Shown here in pieces: positions 54,694-64,000 of a stretch of DNA of 64,000 bases. The notes beneath the pieces were generated by a model. That model was not told the origin of the DNA and made no database searches. It saw nothing but the letters and a program-made list of their open reading frames with translations. Both the position numbers and the translations under genes were made by a program. The number at the start of each line of letters is the position of its first letter. The first letter of the stretch is position 1. Origin of the DNA: Lepidonotus clava (lineage: Eukaryota > Annelida > Polychaeta > Phyllodocida > Polynoidae); assembly GCA_936440205.1 (NCBI GenBank), contig OW387146.1:21266458-21330457 (forward strand), given 5' to 3'.

Positions 54694-55683
54694 TGTGACG
54701 TTCTCTGGTAAGTCGGGGTTGCCGATTCTTACAGCAGAGGAACGTGGGGATTGTTCGGGTCTCGGGGCGGACGGGGAATCCGGGCCAAGAACCGAGATGT
54801 GTTTTTAGAGTCGTGCCTCGCGCACGAGGGGGGGGGGGTTGAGCGAATCGGTCGGGAATCGGCGCTCGATGTCAAACGGAGGACTGCGGGGAAGGGAAAT
54901 TATGGTAGGGGTACGGGTCGGCCGGGGTTCGTCTCGCTCTATCTCCCAGACCAGCATTCACCCCTACCGGGCGGTCCACCCCGTGGTTCCGGTCCGCGGA
55001 GCCGTCGGGCCGACGGTCGCCTATTGTTTGGTAGCGTGGGGCCGAGCCTGCCGCGCCCTCGTCCCCGCGGACTTCGTTCCTTCGTTCCGCCCTTCATGCC
55101 TTCGTGCCATGCTGCGCCTACACTTCCGGGACGGTTTCGGGCCTTCGTGCCCTACTTCGGTCCCCCGTTCCTCGTTCCTCGGGCCGTCGGGCCCCTACCC
55201 TAAGTTTCTCCTATTTATCTCGAACTTCGACTGTTTTATCCTAACTTCTGGTTAATTGCTCGGATCGGCTCATCTTAGCGGTTGTTTCAGGAAAGAAGAC
55301 ACGTCTGGACACAAGGAGAACTGTTAAAGAACTCTGTTTATTCGGGCCTCACCGCCCCTTTATATACCCTAGAGGTCAGCCCTGATTGGCTGCTTTCAGT
55401 CACGTGATCTACAACTGACGTCACTTCCGGTTTACATTCTCGTTTCCGGTTTACATATCACTTCCGGTTTACATCTTTCCGGGTTTCGTTCCTTTACATA
55501 TTCGTTCCTTTACACTTTCGTTCCTTTACATATTTGTGCCTCTTTTTCGGGCTTTTTACACTTTCGTTCATTTCGTTCTTTTACACTTTCGTTCCTTTTA
55601 CGAACATATATACCTTTTATAATATTACCTTATTTTCTCTTATTTTGATCTCTACATATTTGGATGAATAGGCATTCATCACA
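54694..55683 (-). mobile_element. Solo LTR with 4-bp target duplication
   Basis: It is flanked by AATC on both sides (54690-54693, 55684-55687). Its ends are TGTGACG and CATCACA, a short inverted repeat of the TG...CA type. On the minus strand it carries a CCAATCAGGGCTGACCTC box and TATATAAAGGGGCGGTGAGG as promoter. It is GC-rich in its 3' half. Copy A has the empty site (AAATAATCTATGGTATTC near 12990), so it inserted after the duplication. No internal region remains. The retroelement family (Gypsy-like or other) is not determined. Confidence 0.85.
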
Positions 55684-55794
55684 AATCTATGGTATTAATC
55701 TCAAACACACATGATTTAATAACTACTCAGGTATATGTAAGCAATGGATACATATAAGCAGTAGCAGATGATGTTTCCATTTCTCAGATTGCCA

Positions 55795-56030
55795 TGTTGC
55801 TATTTTTAGGGCCCGAGAACCTTAAATTCGACACAGCTACATGGCCAATTCTTAAAAGCGAGATGTGACATGAGGCTTAGTGACATGAGTGAAAAAAAAG
55901 ACATGCCATAACTTGTTTCTTAATTTTGACATGTGACGTATGGCAGACATGCAACATAGGGAGATAAATAACAGGTGACATGGCCTTTTCTTATATTCAA
56001 CATGCGACCATGGGGACCCCCCATCTAGGG
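55795..56030. repeat. Dispersed CATGTC repeat, block 5 (copy B)
   Basis: Counterpart of 13085-13345, slightly shorter. Confidence 0.7.
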
Positions 56031-56157
56031 CCCCAAAACGATGCATTATAACAATGCGTTATTTTTCTTTATTCAAAGTAAACGATAGGCTAGTATTCAT
56101 TACATCTAGGTACTGATTGTAAATCTGGTGAGTGCTTATAAATATAAATCGGTAAAT

Positions 56158-56210
56158 ATATTTATATATATATATATATCTATATATATACGTATATCTA
56201 TATATGCCAG
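56158..56210. repeat. (TA)n microsatellite
   Basis: An imperfect TATATA run. The matching place in copy A (about 13470) has a much shorter run. Confidence 0.8.
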
Positions 56211-56369
56211 TTTGAACAACAATATTATTGTATAGTTTCAGCTTCAAATCCGGATGGTCTTTTGATACACACGCTTACCTACAATTAAGAATAAGTTGTG
56301 AATAAAGGAATCCAAATAGTTGTTTGTTTACAATATTTGCCATTTTATTGTCTATTCTGCATAAATGGT

Positions 56370-56600
56370 GTAGACCTTTAAATATGACAGAGTGACATGG
56401 TCATTTCTTAAATTCAATACGTGACATTGCCCCTTTTTTTAAGGGACAGCAGCACACAGCAGTGCCATTTCTTAATATTTCACAGTATAACACAGTCATT
56501 TCTTAAATGCAACAATGGACACTTGCATGTAAATAAGACAAAGATATGCGACGTAGCCTTTTCTAAAATTCGACATACAATTGACACCAGTGCTCCATTG
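56370..56600. repeat. Dispersed CATGTC repeat, block 6 (copy B)
   Basis: Counterpart of 14735-14965. A MITE has landed at its right edge. Confidence 0.65.
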
Positions 56601-56782
56601 CATAACCCAAATTTCAGGGATTTTAGATCTAAATGGATAGTTTTCAGAACTGTTTACAGAATTGAAATTGGTCCAGTACAACAGCCACAAATCAACAGCG
56701 GGATTCATCGCAATAGCGAAGTCTTTCTTTCGAGAGGTGGTGGACAACCCTCGCAACAGTGAGGAGATTATGCGATGGACCA
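56591..56782. mobile_element. MITE with TGGTCCATYGCATAA ends, CAG target duplication
   Basis: Flanked by CAG on both sides (56588-56590, 56783-56785). Copy A has the single site (GACACCAGGACATTC near 14940). It belongs to the family of 25791-26184 but is only 192 bp long. It inserted after the duplication. Confidence 0.85.
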
Positions 56783-57111
56783 CAGGACACCTCCACCCGA
56801 ACAGCCTTGGGAAGTAATTATTTTATGCCATTTGAACTTGTATTCAGAATCATATGTTCACTCTGAGAAATCCCTGACAAACTTTTGCTGACCTCTTGTA
56901 ATAGGATTAAGAAGTGCAGCTACGGCAAATCAGTTTTCATGGAAATCAGTGGCGTAGGTTCTAGTTGCCTCTTTGTTTATGCAATTTTCATTAGTACACA
57001 GCAATCAAGAGAGACCTGGAATTGACCGGTTGTATTGTTTTTTAACCCCATGAACCACTGAAGCTTAAGCTTCAGGAACAAGATCCATCATAACCAGAAC
57101 CATAAAGCCAG

Positions 57112-57470
57112 CCCAGCCAGCTTGTGACGTAACAGAAACGTTCTGTAAACATACTTTTTTAGTCAGTTTGTTACTTACTAAAATGGCACATAACAGTAAC
57201 ATTATTGATGGTGAGGTTTCAACTTCACCAAACTAGAACGTTATCATAACATTATTTTTTGGTGAGGTTAGGATGAAACCAAAACAGAACGTTATAAGAA
57301 CATTCTGTTTAGGTCAAGAACATAACCAGAACGTTATAATAACGTTGCAGTGGTACGTCGCAGCAGTAGGTCACAGCAATGTAATTGGGAGTCATCAAAA
57401 GAACGTAACAAGAACCAAACCAGAACCAAATAAAATGTTCCTGCAATGTTATTATAACATCACACCTCCG
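57112..57470. mobile_element. MITE of the CCCAGCCA family, right end lost
   Basis: It starts CCCAGCCAGCTTGTGACGTA. Its interior repeats AACGTTATAATAACG-type words and shares TTGGGAGTCATCAAAAGAA with the full element at 59433-60007. It replaces a GTCCCC-type fragment seen in copy A at 15309-15390. Confidence 0.7.
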
Positions 57471-57477
57471 GCCCAAA

Positions 57478-58012
57478 GTGTCAAGTCCGTCCCTTCCTCA
57501 GTGACTAGTGCTCTAGTTTCATCTTGGCATAACAACTGGCAAATATCAATCTTATTAAATGCTTCCTAATTACATCGACTCTACAGTTTCAAATTTATGA
57601 TTTGTGCAGCTCAGCGACAAGTGAGCAACTGAAAAACTGTTGGTCATGTGAGTAAGACATTAATAACTCTGAAGAACCACTGTTACAGAACGGTTATGTT
57701 ACACTCTACCTCACAGAAATATCTATTTCATTGATCTAGTTTGATTACTTTTTGTAAGAGAACCAAGGGTGAGGCTTCCTATCAGGCCCATCCACAGGGA
57801 GGGTGGTGGGTGTCGCTGGTTGCCCCCCCCCCCCCCACAACAGAAATGTTTGAAAAAGTTCCACTTTTTCTTTCATAAATCATTTAAAAAAAAAAAAATA
57901 GATTGGGAGAAAATACTGACTTTTCAATAAATTTTTGATATTTTTCTGGAATATTCTGGAACTTTTTGGGGAAATAGAGCAAATCACTTAAGGATGTTGC
58001 GGGTCTAAAGGG
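57478..58012. other. Downstream flank of GPCR B
   Basis: 57478-57780 and 57940-58012 align with copy A. A copy-B-only stretch (57780-57900) has a C-run and an A-run. No gene. Confidence 0.45.
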
Positions 58013-58954
58013 TTAAATCATGCGCACATCTTCTCTAGAACATGGAGTAGCCTTCATAAGTCTATGAATGTGCTCCCTAAACCTTTTACTCTTCCAAACA
58101 TATATCAATGGGTTAATCCATGTGTTAACCCTCCAAATATAGTATGTTATCATGAAGACTAATTCTCTTGTACTACCCTCCAAAACATGGTACATTAGTG
58201 ACTGCATGCCTAGTGCAAGGTTACATCCAATGTAAACAGTAAGGACATTTCTCATCACCTTGGCAATCTTTAAATCTGATGCATGATAATTGGTTTGAGC
58301 AGCAAGTGCTCTTTGTTGCTGGCGGGCAATCAACCCAATTTTCACATGACAAGCTATTGTTATGGGGATAAGAAGTATGTAAGGGACTGTAAGAGCTATT
58401 GTGTTGGTTGGTCTCATTGAAGTATAAGCAATACATACCCCTGGAAAATACCCATTGTGATACAAAACATCATAACCTGTGACAATGTTAAAAACAGCAT
58501 ATGCAACTGTAAAAGGGGAAAGTATGTAAACTATCAAAGTTGCTCTCCATACTGTCATAATAGACTCGTACTTAAGAGAATACATTATGTATATCAAACG
58601 ATCAATTGCAATAACACACAGGGCAGTGGCATTTAGCAAATGAGAAGTTAAGGTTATGAACATGTGGATATAACAGCAAATAGTCCAAACCAATCCTGCT
58701 GAACCTTTAGAGGATGCAATAATAAATGGCACTACTCCAGCTGAAAGTAGATCTGAGCCTGTGAGCCATGCTATGAAAATGTTACTTGGGGTTTCAAGCT
58801 TTGCATATTTAAATAACAACACTAATGTCAAACCATTTGTAAGTACCACTAGAAAGGTTTGAATCACATTCCAAGCTACAAACAGTTCTCTGGCATACCT
58901 CGGTTCTACTTCACAAGTCCCAGTACAATTCCAATTCTCTGTAGTGACATTCAT
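58013..58954 (-). CDS. Rhodopsin-class (class A) G-protein-coupled receptor, paralogue B
   Basis: 313 residues, about 90% identical to the receptor at 16598-17539 and intact over its whole length. The landmark residues are the same: N40, D68, paired cysteines before TM3, D118-R119-L120, P191/P197, and NPLIY at 281-285. N-glycosylation sites N2 and N9 are kept. CWxP in TM6 is likewise absent. Differences are scattered, many conservative, with clusters at the N-terminus, loop 1 (SKGSA versus SNVSA at 82-86) and the last six residues. The scattered, mostly conservative changes suggest both copies are under selection. The upstream acceptor-like tract (CCTTTTCAG on the minus strand near 59050) is conserved. 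The ligand is unknown. Confidence 0.9.
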   Translation of the reverse strand: MNVTTENWNCTGTCEVEPRYARELFVAWNVIQTFLVVLTNGLTLVLLFKYAKLETPSNIFIAWLTGSDLLSAGVVPFIIASSKGSAGLVWTICCYIHMFITLTSHLLNATALCVIAIDRLIYIMYSLKYESIMTVWRATLIVYILSPFTVAYAVFNIVTGYDVLYHNGYFPGVCIAYTSMRPTNTIALTVPYILLIPITIACHVKIGLIARQQQRALAAQTNYHASDLKIAKVMRNVLTVYIGCNLALGMQSLMYHVLEGSTRELVFMITYYIWRVNTWINPLIYVWKSKRFREHIHRLMKATPCSREDVRMI

Positions 58955-59191
58955 GATTCCCTGCTCTTTTCACACAGCAGATGGTCTTTTTAGGTGGTGC
59001 TTTGTTGACAGGGACCTTTCCTTCTCTTTCCTCAAGTTGCAACTTCTGAAAAGGACAAAGTGACACTAAAAATGACATGAAGAAAATTCTCAGGAACTAC
59101 CATAGATGGATTGGGAAGCATATAGACAGAATTTAACGACTATGGCTTGATTTGGAATTAACCCAATGTACAATCCAAGTTTTGTCCCAGT

Positions 59192-59345
59192 AAAGCTGTG
59201 TCCCCATTTTAGTTGCTGGGTAATATCAATACTTTCCATCAATGGTGACCAGGACCGCAAAAAGCTCTAGTTGCCATTGATGGAAACGGTCAACACAACC
59301 ATCCGGTACTGAAATCTTCATCGCTCAAGTGGGGACGCAGCTAAA
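59192..59345. mobile_element. Short MITE with GTCCCC ends, copy-B counterpart
   Basis: Same insertion as 18021-18192: AAAGCTGTGTCCCCATTTTA on the left and TCGCTCAAGTGGGGACGCAG on the right. It predates the duplication. Confidence 0.75.
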
Positions 59346-59432
59346 GACTGATGTTTAAAACTATTTCAAGGATCATTACTCCAAATGATAAACTAAAGTT
59401 TTAATTTTATGTGTTGGATAAACCAAAGCTTA

Positions 59433-60007
59433 CCCAGCCAAGGTGTGACTTAACGGTCACATTATGCAACCATACTTTTTTGGTTTGCCTGTTACTTACT
59501 AAAATGTCACGTAACTGTTACATTATTTTTCTGTGAGGTTGAGACCTAACAAAAGCAGAATGTTATCATAACGTTCTGGTGAGGTTAGGTCAAGATCAAA
59601 TTAAAATAGAATGTCATTGTGACATTCTGATTAGGTGAGGTCTAGACAAACTTAAACAGAACATTGTTGTCACCTCCTGACCAGGGGAGGCCCCAACCTT
59701 ACCAAAACAGAATGTTATTGTTACCATCTTATTAGGTTAGGTTTCACCCTAACCTAAACAGAATGTTATTGTGACATCCTCATTCAGTGAGGTCTCAACC
59801 ACACCTAGACAGAATGTTATTGTGACATTCTTATTAAGTCGCAGCCTTATAAATAACATGACAAGAACGTTGTCAGAATGTCACATTGCAACAGTTGGTT
59901 GCAGCGACGTAATTTGGAGTCATCAAAAGAATGTCGCTGTAACCTTACAGTGTGACATATCAAGAACCAATCCAGAATGTTATTAGAACGTCATATCCTT
60001 GGCTGGG
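59433..60007. mobile_element. 575-bp MITE with CCCAGCCAAGG ends and TA target duplication
   Basis: The terminal inverted repeats are CCCAGCCAAGG and CCTTGGCTGGG, flanked by TA. Copy A has the empty TA (AAAGCTTATTACTCC near 18270). The interior is built of about 60-bp units with ACAGAATGTTATTGTGACAT. TA duplication suggests mobilisation by a Tc1/mariner-type transposase supplied elsewhere. Confidence 0.88.
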
Positions 60008-61236
60008 TATTACTACAAATTATGATGTAATCTAAAGCTTTAATTTTGTCTGTTTACATGACTATTTACCTGCAGCCAGTGGATTGTTACAGCGAACGGC
60101 TGTCAATGTGTCCTCAGAATGTGTCCTCACGAACTTAAGATAATGAAAAGAAGGAGGCCAACATTTTGAAACGAATAATTCCATTACAAAATTGCAAAAC
60201 ATTTCAGACATGTCAGAAATCTTTACCAATACTCCCAACCATTTTACATTGGGTAAGAACAACCTTTAGACAACCGTGCAATAATAATTTGCTAAGATAA
60301 GTTTAGCTTGCATATATAGCCCGACAATCAACATAAAACTCATGTTAATTCTAAGGGCTATTGTATCAATTCCTGTAACCATAATTTGGAGGCTATTGAA
60401 ACGATGTCTTTGTAAATGCACAATAAACAAATCAAATTGAAGTAAATTTGTTGCCACCAACTTATATCACTATACATAATATCATACTAATTTGTATGTG
60501 CATCAATATGTATGGATGATTGAATACTTATCTTCTGGAAGACCAGTGCTCTTTCCACCAAGTTCCTTTTTGAAAAATAAATAGTTGTAGTATTCTCCTC
60601 CCAGGACAATGCAAATATACAAATTATAACTTGATACTTAAGTCGTGGAGCTTTGCTTTCATAGCTTACAATCCTGTGCCAATAGCTATGTTGTTGCACA
60701 TCCTACAATTTCTTTTTTCTTCACATACAGCCTAAGAAGCCAACTGGTGTGCTTCAAAATGTGATGGTGAGTATGTTTTGCCAAAGTCTGAAAAAAGGAA
60801 TAAGTAGTCACCTATGGTTTTTATGTTACATATGAATAAGTCCAGGTTCTCAAATGAATTGATGGTTTATAGATCATGATCCGACAGCAGTACTTTCTAT
60901 GCACACACACCACACATCAGAGTTGGCATTGTCCCCTTCAGGCAGTCCCAACTGGTTCTGGCCTCAACAGCACTATGCCTCACCTATAATTATATGAACA
61001 ACTCTCCCACTGCCATTCCTGTGCCACGTGATAGAGATGGAAGGGTGTACCTTCTTTAATCTTTTAGTTACAATTAATCTATGCCGTAAACTCTGTGTCA
61101 TAATGCATACTATAAAACATCAGAAATAATCAAAGAACACCCATATCAGTAAAATTGTAGGGTATATGGTCTCTACCAGTAGTTTTTTTTATTTTTTTTA
61201 TTAACCATACTCACTCATAAGAATGATCTTCCGTAT

Positions 61237-61880
61237 AGGTACAAACAACGTAATTATAATAAAGTACACAAAGTAAAGTTAATTATAACTCAATTTACTA
61301 TGTCTTGTATCTGAGATCAGAATCCAAGACAATAGTTTTATAGCATATCAATAAAGGTCAAAGATGGTCACATAATTTGAATAATACATAGAAAATGTCA
61401 ACAGTTATAGGACAATTCCCACATAATTGGTAGTCCATACTGCAAATTATGTATGATGAGTCAATAGTCATAAATCTGGTCTTCAACATAACAATATACA
61501 AGTAAGATAACATAGGTACAAACAATGTAATTATAATAAAGTACTCAAAGCAGAGTTAGTTATATCACAATTTACTATGTCTTGTATCTGAGATCAGAAT
61601 CCTAGACAATAGTAATATAGCATATCAAAAAAAAGGTCAAAAATGATCACGAAGTTGAATAATAGCTAGAAAATGTCAGCAATCAAAGGACAATTCCCAC
61701 ATATTTGGTAGTTCATACTGCAAGTTATATATGATGAGTCAATAGTCACAAACTTGGTCTTCCAGCATGCCAATACATATGTTCGATAACATTTATAAAA
61801 ACAGCAGTAGTTTTAATAGACGGTGTCATATATCTGGGATCAGAATCTATGACAGAGCTATTAGATGGAGATAGAACTAG
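61237..61880. repeat. 277-bp tandem repeat, two units plus a partial third
   Basis: Units start AGGTACAAACAAYGTAATTA at 61237 and 61514. A decayed third part (ATATCTGGGATCAGAATC) ends near 61880. It is absent from copy A, so it was inserted or gained after duplication. Confidence 0.88.
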
Positions 61881-61997
61881 TTAGATATAATCAGTAGAAC
61901 ACACAAGGCGAGGTTTTAGGCACATCAGGCTCTCAAAAGTTATTAGGAGGGGAGGCAGCACAAAAGGAATGGGTGTAAGTATATATATAGGCTTCTC

Positions 61998-62121
61998 TGA
62001 TGCAAATAACATCATAACTAGGTTCATAACTTAATCCAAGGAAACAGAAATTTGATCTTGATCTAGTTTCTGTTTCCTTAAATTAAGCTATGAACCTAGT
62101 TATGATGTCATTTGAATCAGA
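61998..62121. repeat. About 50-bp inverted repeat
   Basis: ATAACATCATAACTAGGTTC...GGAAACAGAAA is followed after about 16 bp by its inverse TTTCTGTTTCC...GAACCTAGTTATGATGTCAT. It lies beside the 277-bp array and may be the end of the same insertion. Confidence 0.85.
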
Positions 62122-62837
62122 AATGCTATTTGACCTACTCATTCTCATTGTGCCGCTCCTCCTCCAAATAACTACTTCTACCTTTTCAAAGATTCAATCA
62201 CCTGCTCTTGATATAACTTTGGCAGTTAATCAAGGCATAAAGCAGCCAATAAACAACAAACCAAACGAAGCTGTTTGATATCTGCAATTTCCAAGGTTTC
62301 CATCTAATAGGCCTCTCCACTTTAGGATGTATTGCTGGCGTGATACAGAGGTCAGACATAATTGCAGTTTTTGGAAAGTTAGGTACTGACACAACTCTGA
62401 GTGAATGAGTTAATACTTGTGTTTTCTAAGCCAATTAGGTGTTGATAAATGAGGATGAATGATTATTTTCTCTCAATTAGGTAATTACCTCCATTTTAGT
62501 TGAACCAAAATAAGGTATGTTTTTGTGATTTTAGGGTTGGACATTGTGAGCAAAGCTGAAGGGCTTTAACACTGTTCCCTATTGGAAAATGCCATTTTTG
62601 CTTTTCAGTCCTACAGCTGCATATTTAACATCATATTGAAAGTAAAAGCTTATAGAGTTTAGTTTTGGGTAATAGTACTAGGAAAATTACTGTAAATCAA
62701 GTATAATGAACATTTTTCTAAAAATATTGTCGATATCATAGAAATAAGGGGTGGGCTAGCTGGCAAATTGGACAGGTCTATTATCCCCAGAGCACATCAT
62801 TATAATGCAGCTCTTAGAAAACAATTACTGGGCAGGA

Positions 62838-63572
62838 TATAAGATATCACAGAAAGGTTTTGTCACATAATAATCTTTATGGGCCCAGTTTCAGGTGTGA
62901 ATTTACCATTTAATTTTGTCATATAATTTTAGACCCCATGTAATTAGGAGAGGAAATACTTAGCAGCTAGTGCAAATCTGTACTGTCCAACAAAAAGATT
63001 TTAGATGATAAAGTAATATAGGATAGCATCTATTTATAGGAAAACACCTTAACATTGAACCATGGCATAAAAAACAGCAAACAATAACCTGTGAGCAAAT
63101 ATTTAGCATAAAAATTCCTCCCTCTTGAAATTCTCTTTTTCGAGATATCTAGTTATGCAAAGATTAGAAGAACAGGTACACTTTTAACTACCGTCAATTA
63201 TTTTTGTAAAAATGTCAGGAGAATTTTATGATTGCCATTACATCCTCTTAAATTCATGAAAATGTCTCTAAAAACTAGTGGGTGAGAGCAAATCATGCAT
63301 GGTTCAGACATATAAGATGTCACAGAAAGGTCTTGTCACATAATAATCTTTATGGGCCCAGTTTCAGGTGTGAATTTACCATATAATTTTGTCATATAAT
63401 TTTAGACCCCATGTAATTAGGAGAGGAAATACTTAGCAGCTAGTGCAAATCTGTACTGTCCAACAAAAAGATTTTAGATGATAAAGTAATATAGGATAGC
63501 ATCTATTTATAGGAAAACACCTTAACATTGAACCATGGCATAAGAAACAGCAAACAATAGCCTGTGAGCAAA
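62838..63572. repeat. 257-bp direct duplication, 471 bp apart
   Basis: 62838-63095 and 63309-63572 are almost identical (both run from AAGATRTCACAGAAAGG to CCTGTGAGCAAATAT). Copy A has this block once (about 21170-21455). It is a very recent duplication. Confidence 0.9.
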
Positions 63573-63914
63573 TATGAAGAATGAAACAAGAAAGAATTAA
63601 AATGAAGAGTCATTGAAGAGTAACTCTAAGATGGAGAGACACTCTGATAATAACCCTTTGGATCCCATTTCACCATTGCTGCCCATATTCCTGAGGCCTT
63701 GGTGAAATAGAACAACTTCATGAGTAATGAACATAAAAATTCTTGCGATAATATCAAATGAAAGCTAATCACTTTGCTCACCCATCACTGAGAGTTTATT
63801 TTATTGGTAATTTTCAGGAGCATTTTTGAATCTACTGAGGTAATATATTATATGTATGTGTCTATGTGGGTGAAAAAATCTAAAAGTTGAGTGATCTCTA
63901 GAAGGTGAGATACT

Positions 63915-64000
63915 CTCACATGATGAGTCACATGCAGATGATGAGTTACATCCAGAGGAAGGGTCACATACAGATGAAAAGTCACATCCAGACAACAAAG
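63915..64000 (+). repeat. Start of the 18-bp minisatellite in copy B
   Basis: The AGTCACATGCAGATGATGAG units match 22185-22253. The array continues beyond the window. Confidence 0.8.

Larger units (their letters stand above)
53880..64000 (+). repeat. Segmental duplication, copy B (cut by window end)
   Basis: Direct-orientation partner of 11969-22260, with GPCR B inside. The order of homologous blocks is the same. Copy-B-specific insertions are the solo LTR (54694-55683), MITEs (56591-56782, 57112-57470, 59433-60007) and the tandem array (61237-61880). It also has an internal 257-bp duplication near 62838-63570. Confidence 0.93.

Noticed and set aside
54751-55255. Two overlapping plus-strand frames of 138-150 codons, GC-rich
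   Set aside because: They run antisense through the solo LTR, and the composition explains the open frame. No domain is visible.

Overview
The window is animal nuclear DNA, probably from a marine invertebrate; I cannot name the species. The grounds are intron-sized, AT-rich, gene-poor sequence packed with short foldback elements (MITEs), minisatellites, a tRNA-derived SINE, a LINE tail and LTR remnants, two single-exon rhodopsin-class receptors, and one large Polinton (Maverick/adintovirus-type element). Host genes are few: the only convincing ones are two paralogous GPCRs on the minus strand, at 16598-17539 and 58013-58954.

Layout. 1-11968: repeat-rich, no gene recognised. 11969-22260: copy A of a segmental duplication carrying GPCR A. 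22185-22913: an 18-bp minisatellite. 22914-31150: intergenic, with an LTR remnant, MITEs, a clean SINE and palindromes. 31151-31885: two minisatellites. About 32400-51166: the Polinton. 51167-53879: intergenic with an 80-bp tandem family. 53880-64000: copy B of the duplication with GPCR B, in the same orientation as copy A and cut by the window end. The two copies differ by several clean insertions (a LINE, several MITEs and a solo LTR), each with an empty site in the other copy, so the order of events can be read.

The Polinton is treated as a fossil, but it looks whole in its core and therefore young. All recognised genes lie on the plus strand. In order they are: a death-domain-like frame, two unrecognised frames, a RING-type protein, a penton/minor-capsid-like protein, protein-primed DNA polymerase B with an endonuclease VII-like zinc module, a PC4-like protein, a zinc-ribbon protein, an rve integrase, a packaging ATPase, a small pX-like protein, a conserved Polinton structural-type protein, a pVI-like protein, the double-jelly-roll major capsid protein, an adenain-like protease and a small membrane protein. 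The right arm ends in nested direct repeats and a 43-bp hairpin. I could not find a matching left terminal inverted repeat.

The most interesting signals are inside this element. A shared 18-bp motif (AAATATyCnTGwGATwAG) sits just upstream of at least six of its genes, like a promoter code. Tight start-stop overlaps couple three gene pairs. Consensus adenain cleavage sites lie exactly before the amphipathic or hydrophobic segments of two small capsid-accessory proteins. There are also apparent captured host-type modules: a death domain, a RING and a PC4-like fold.
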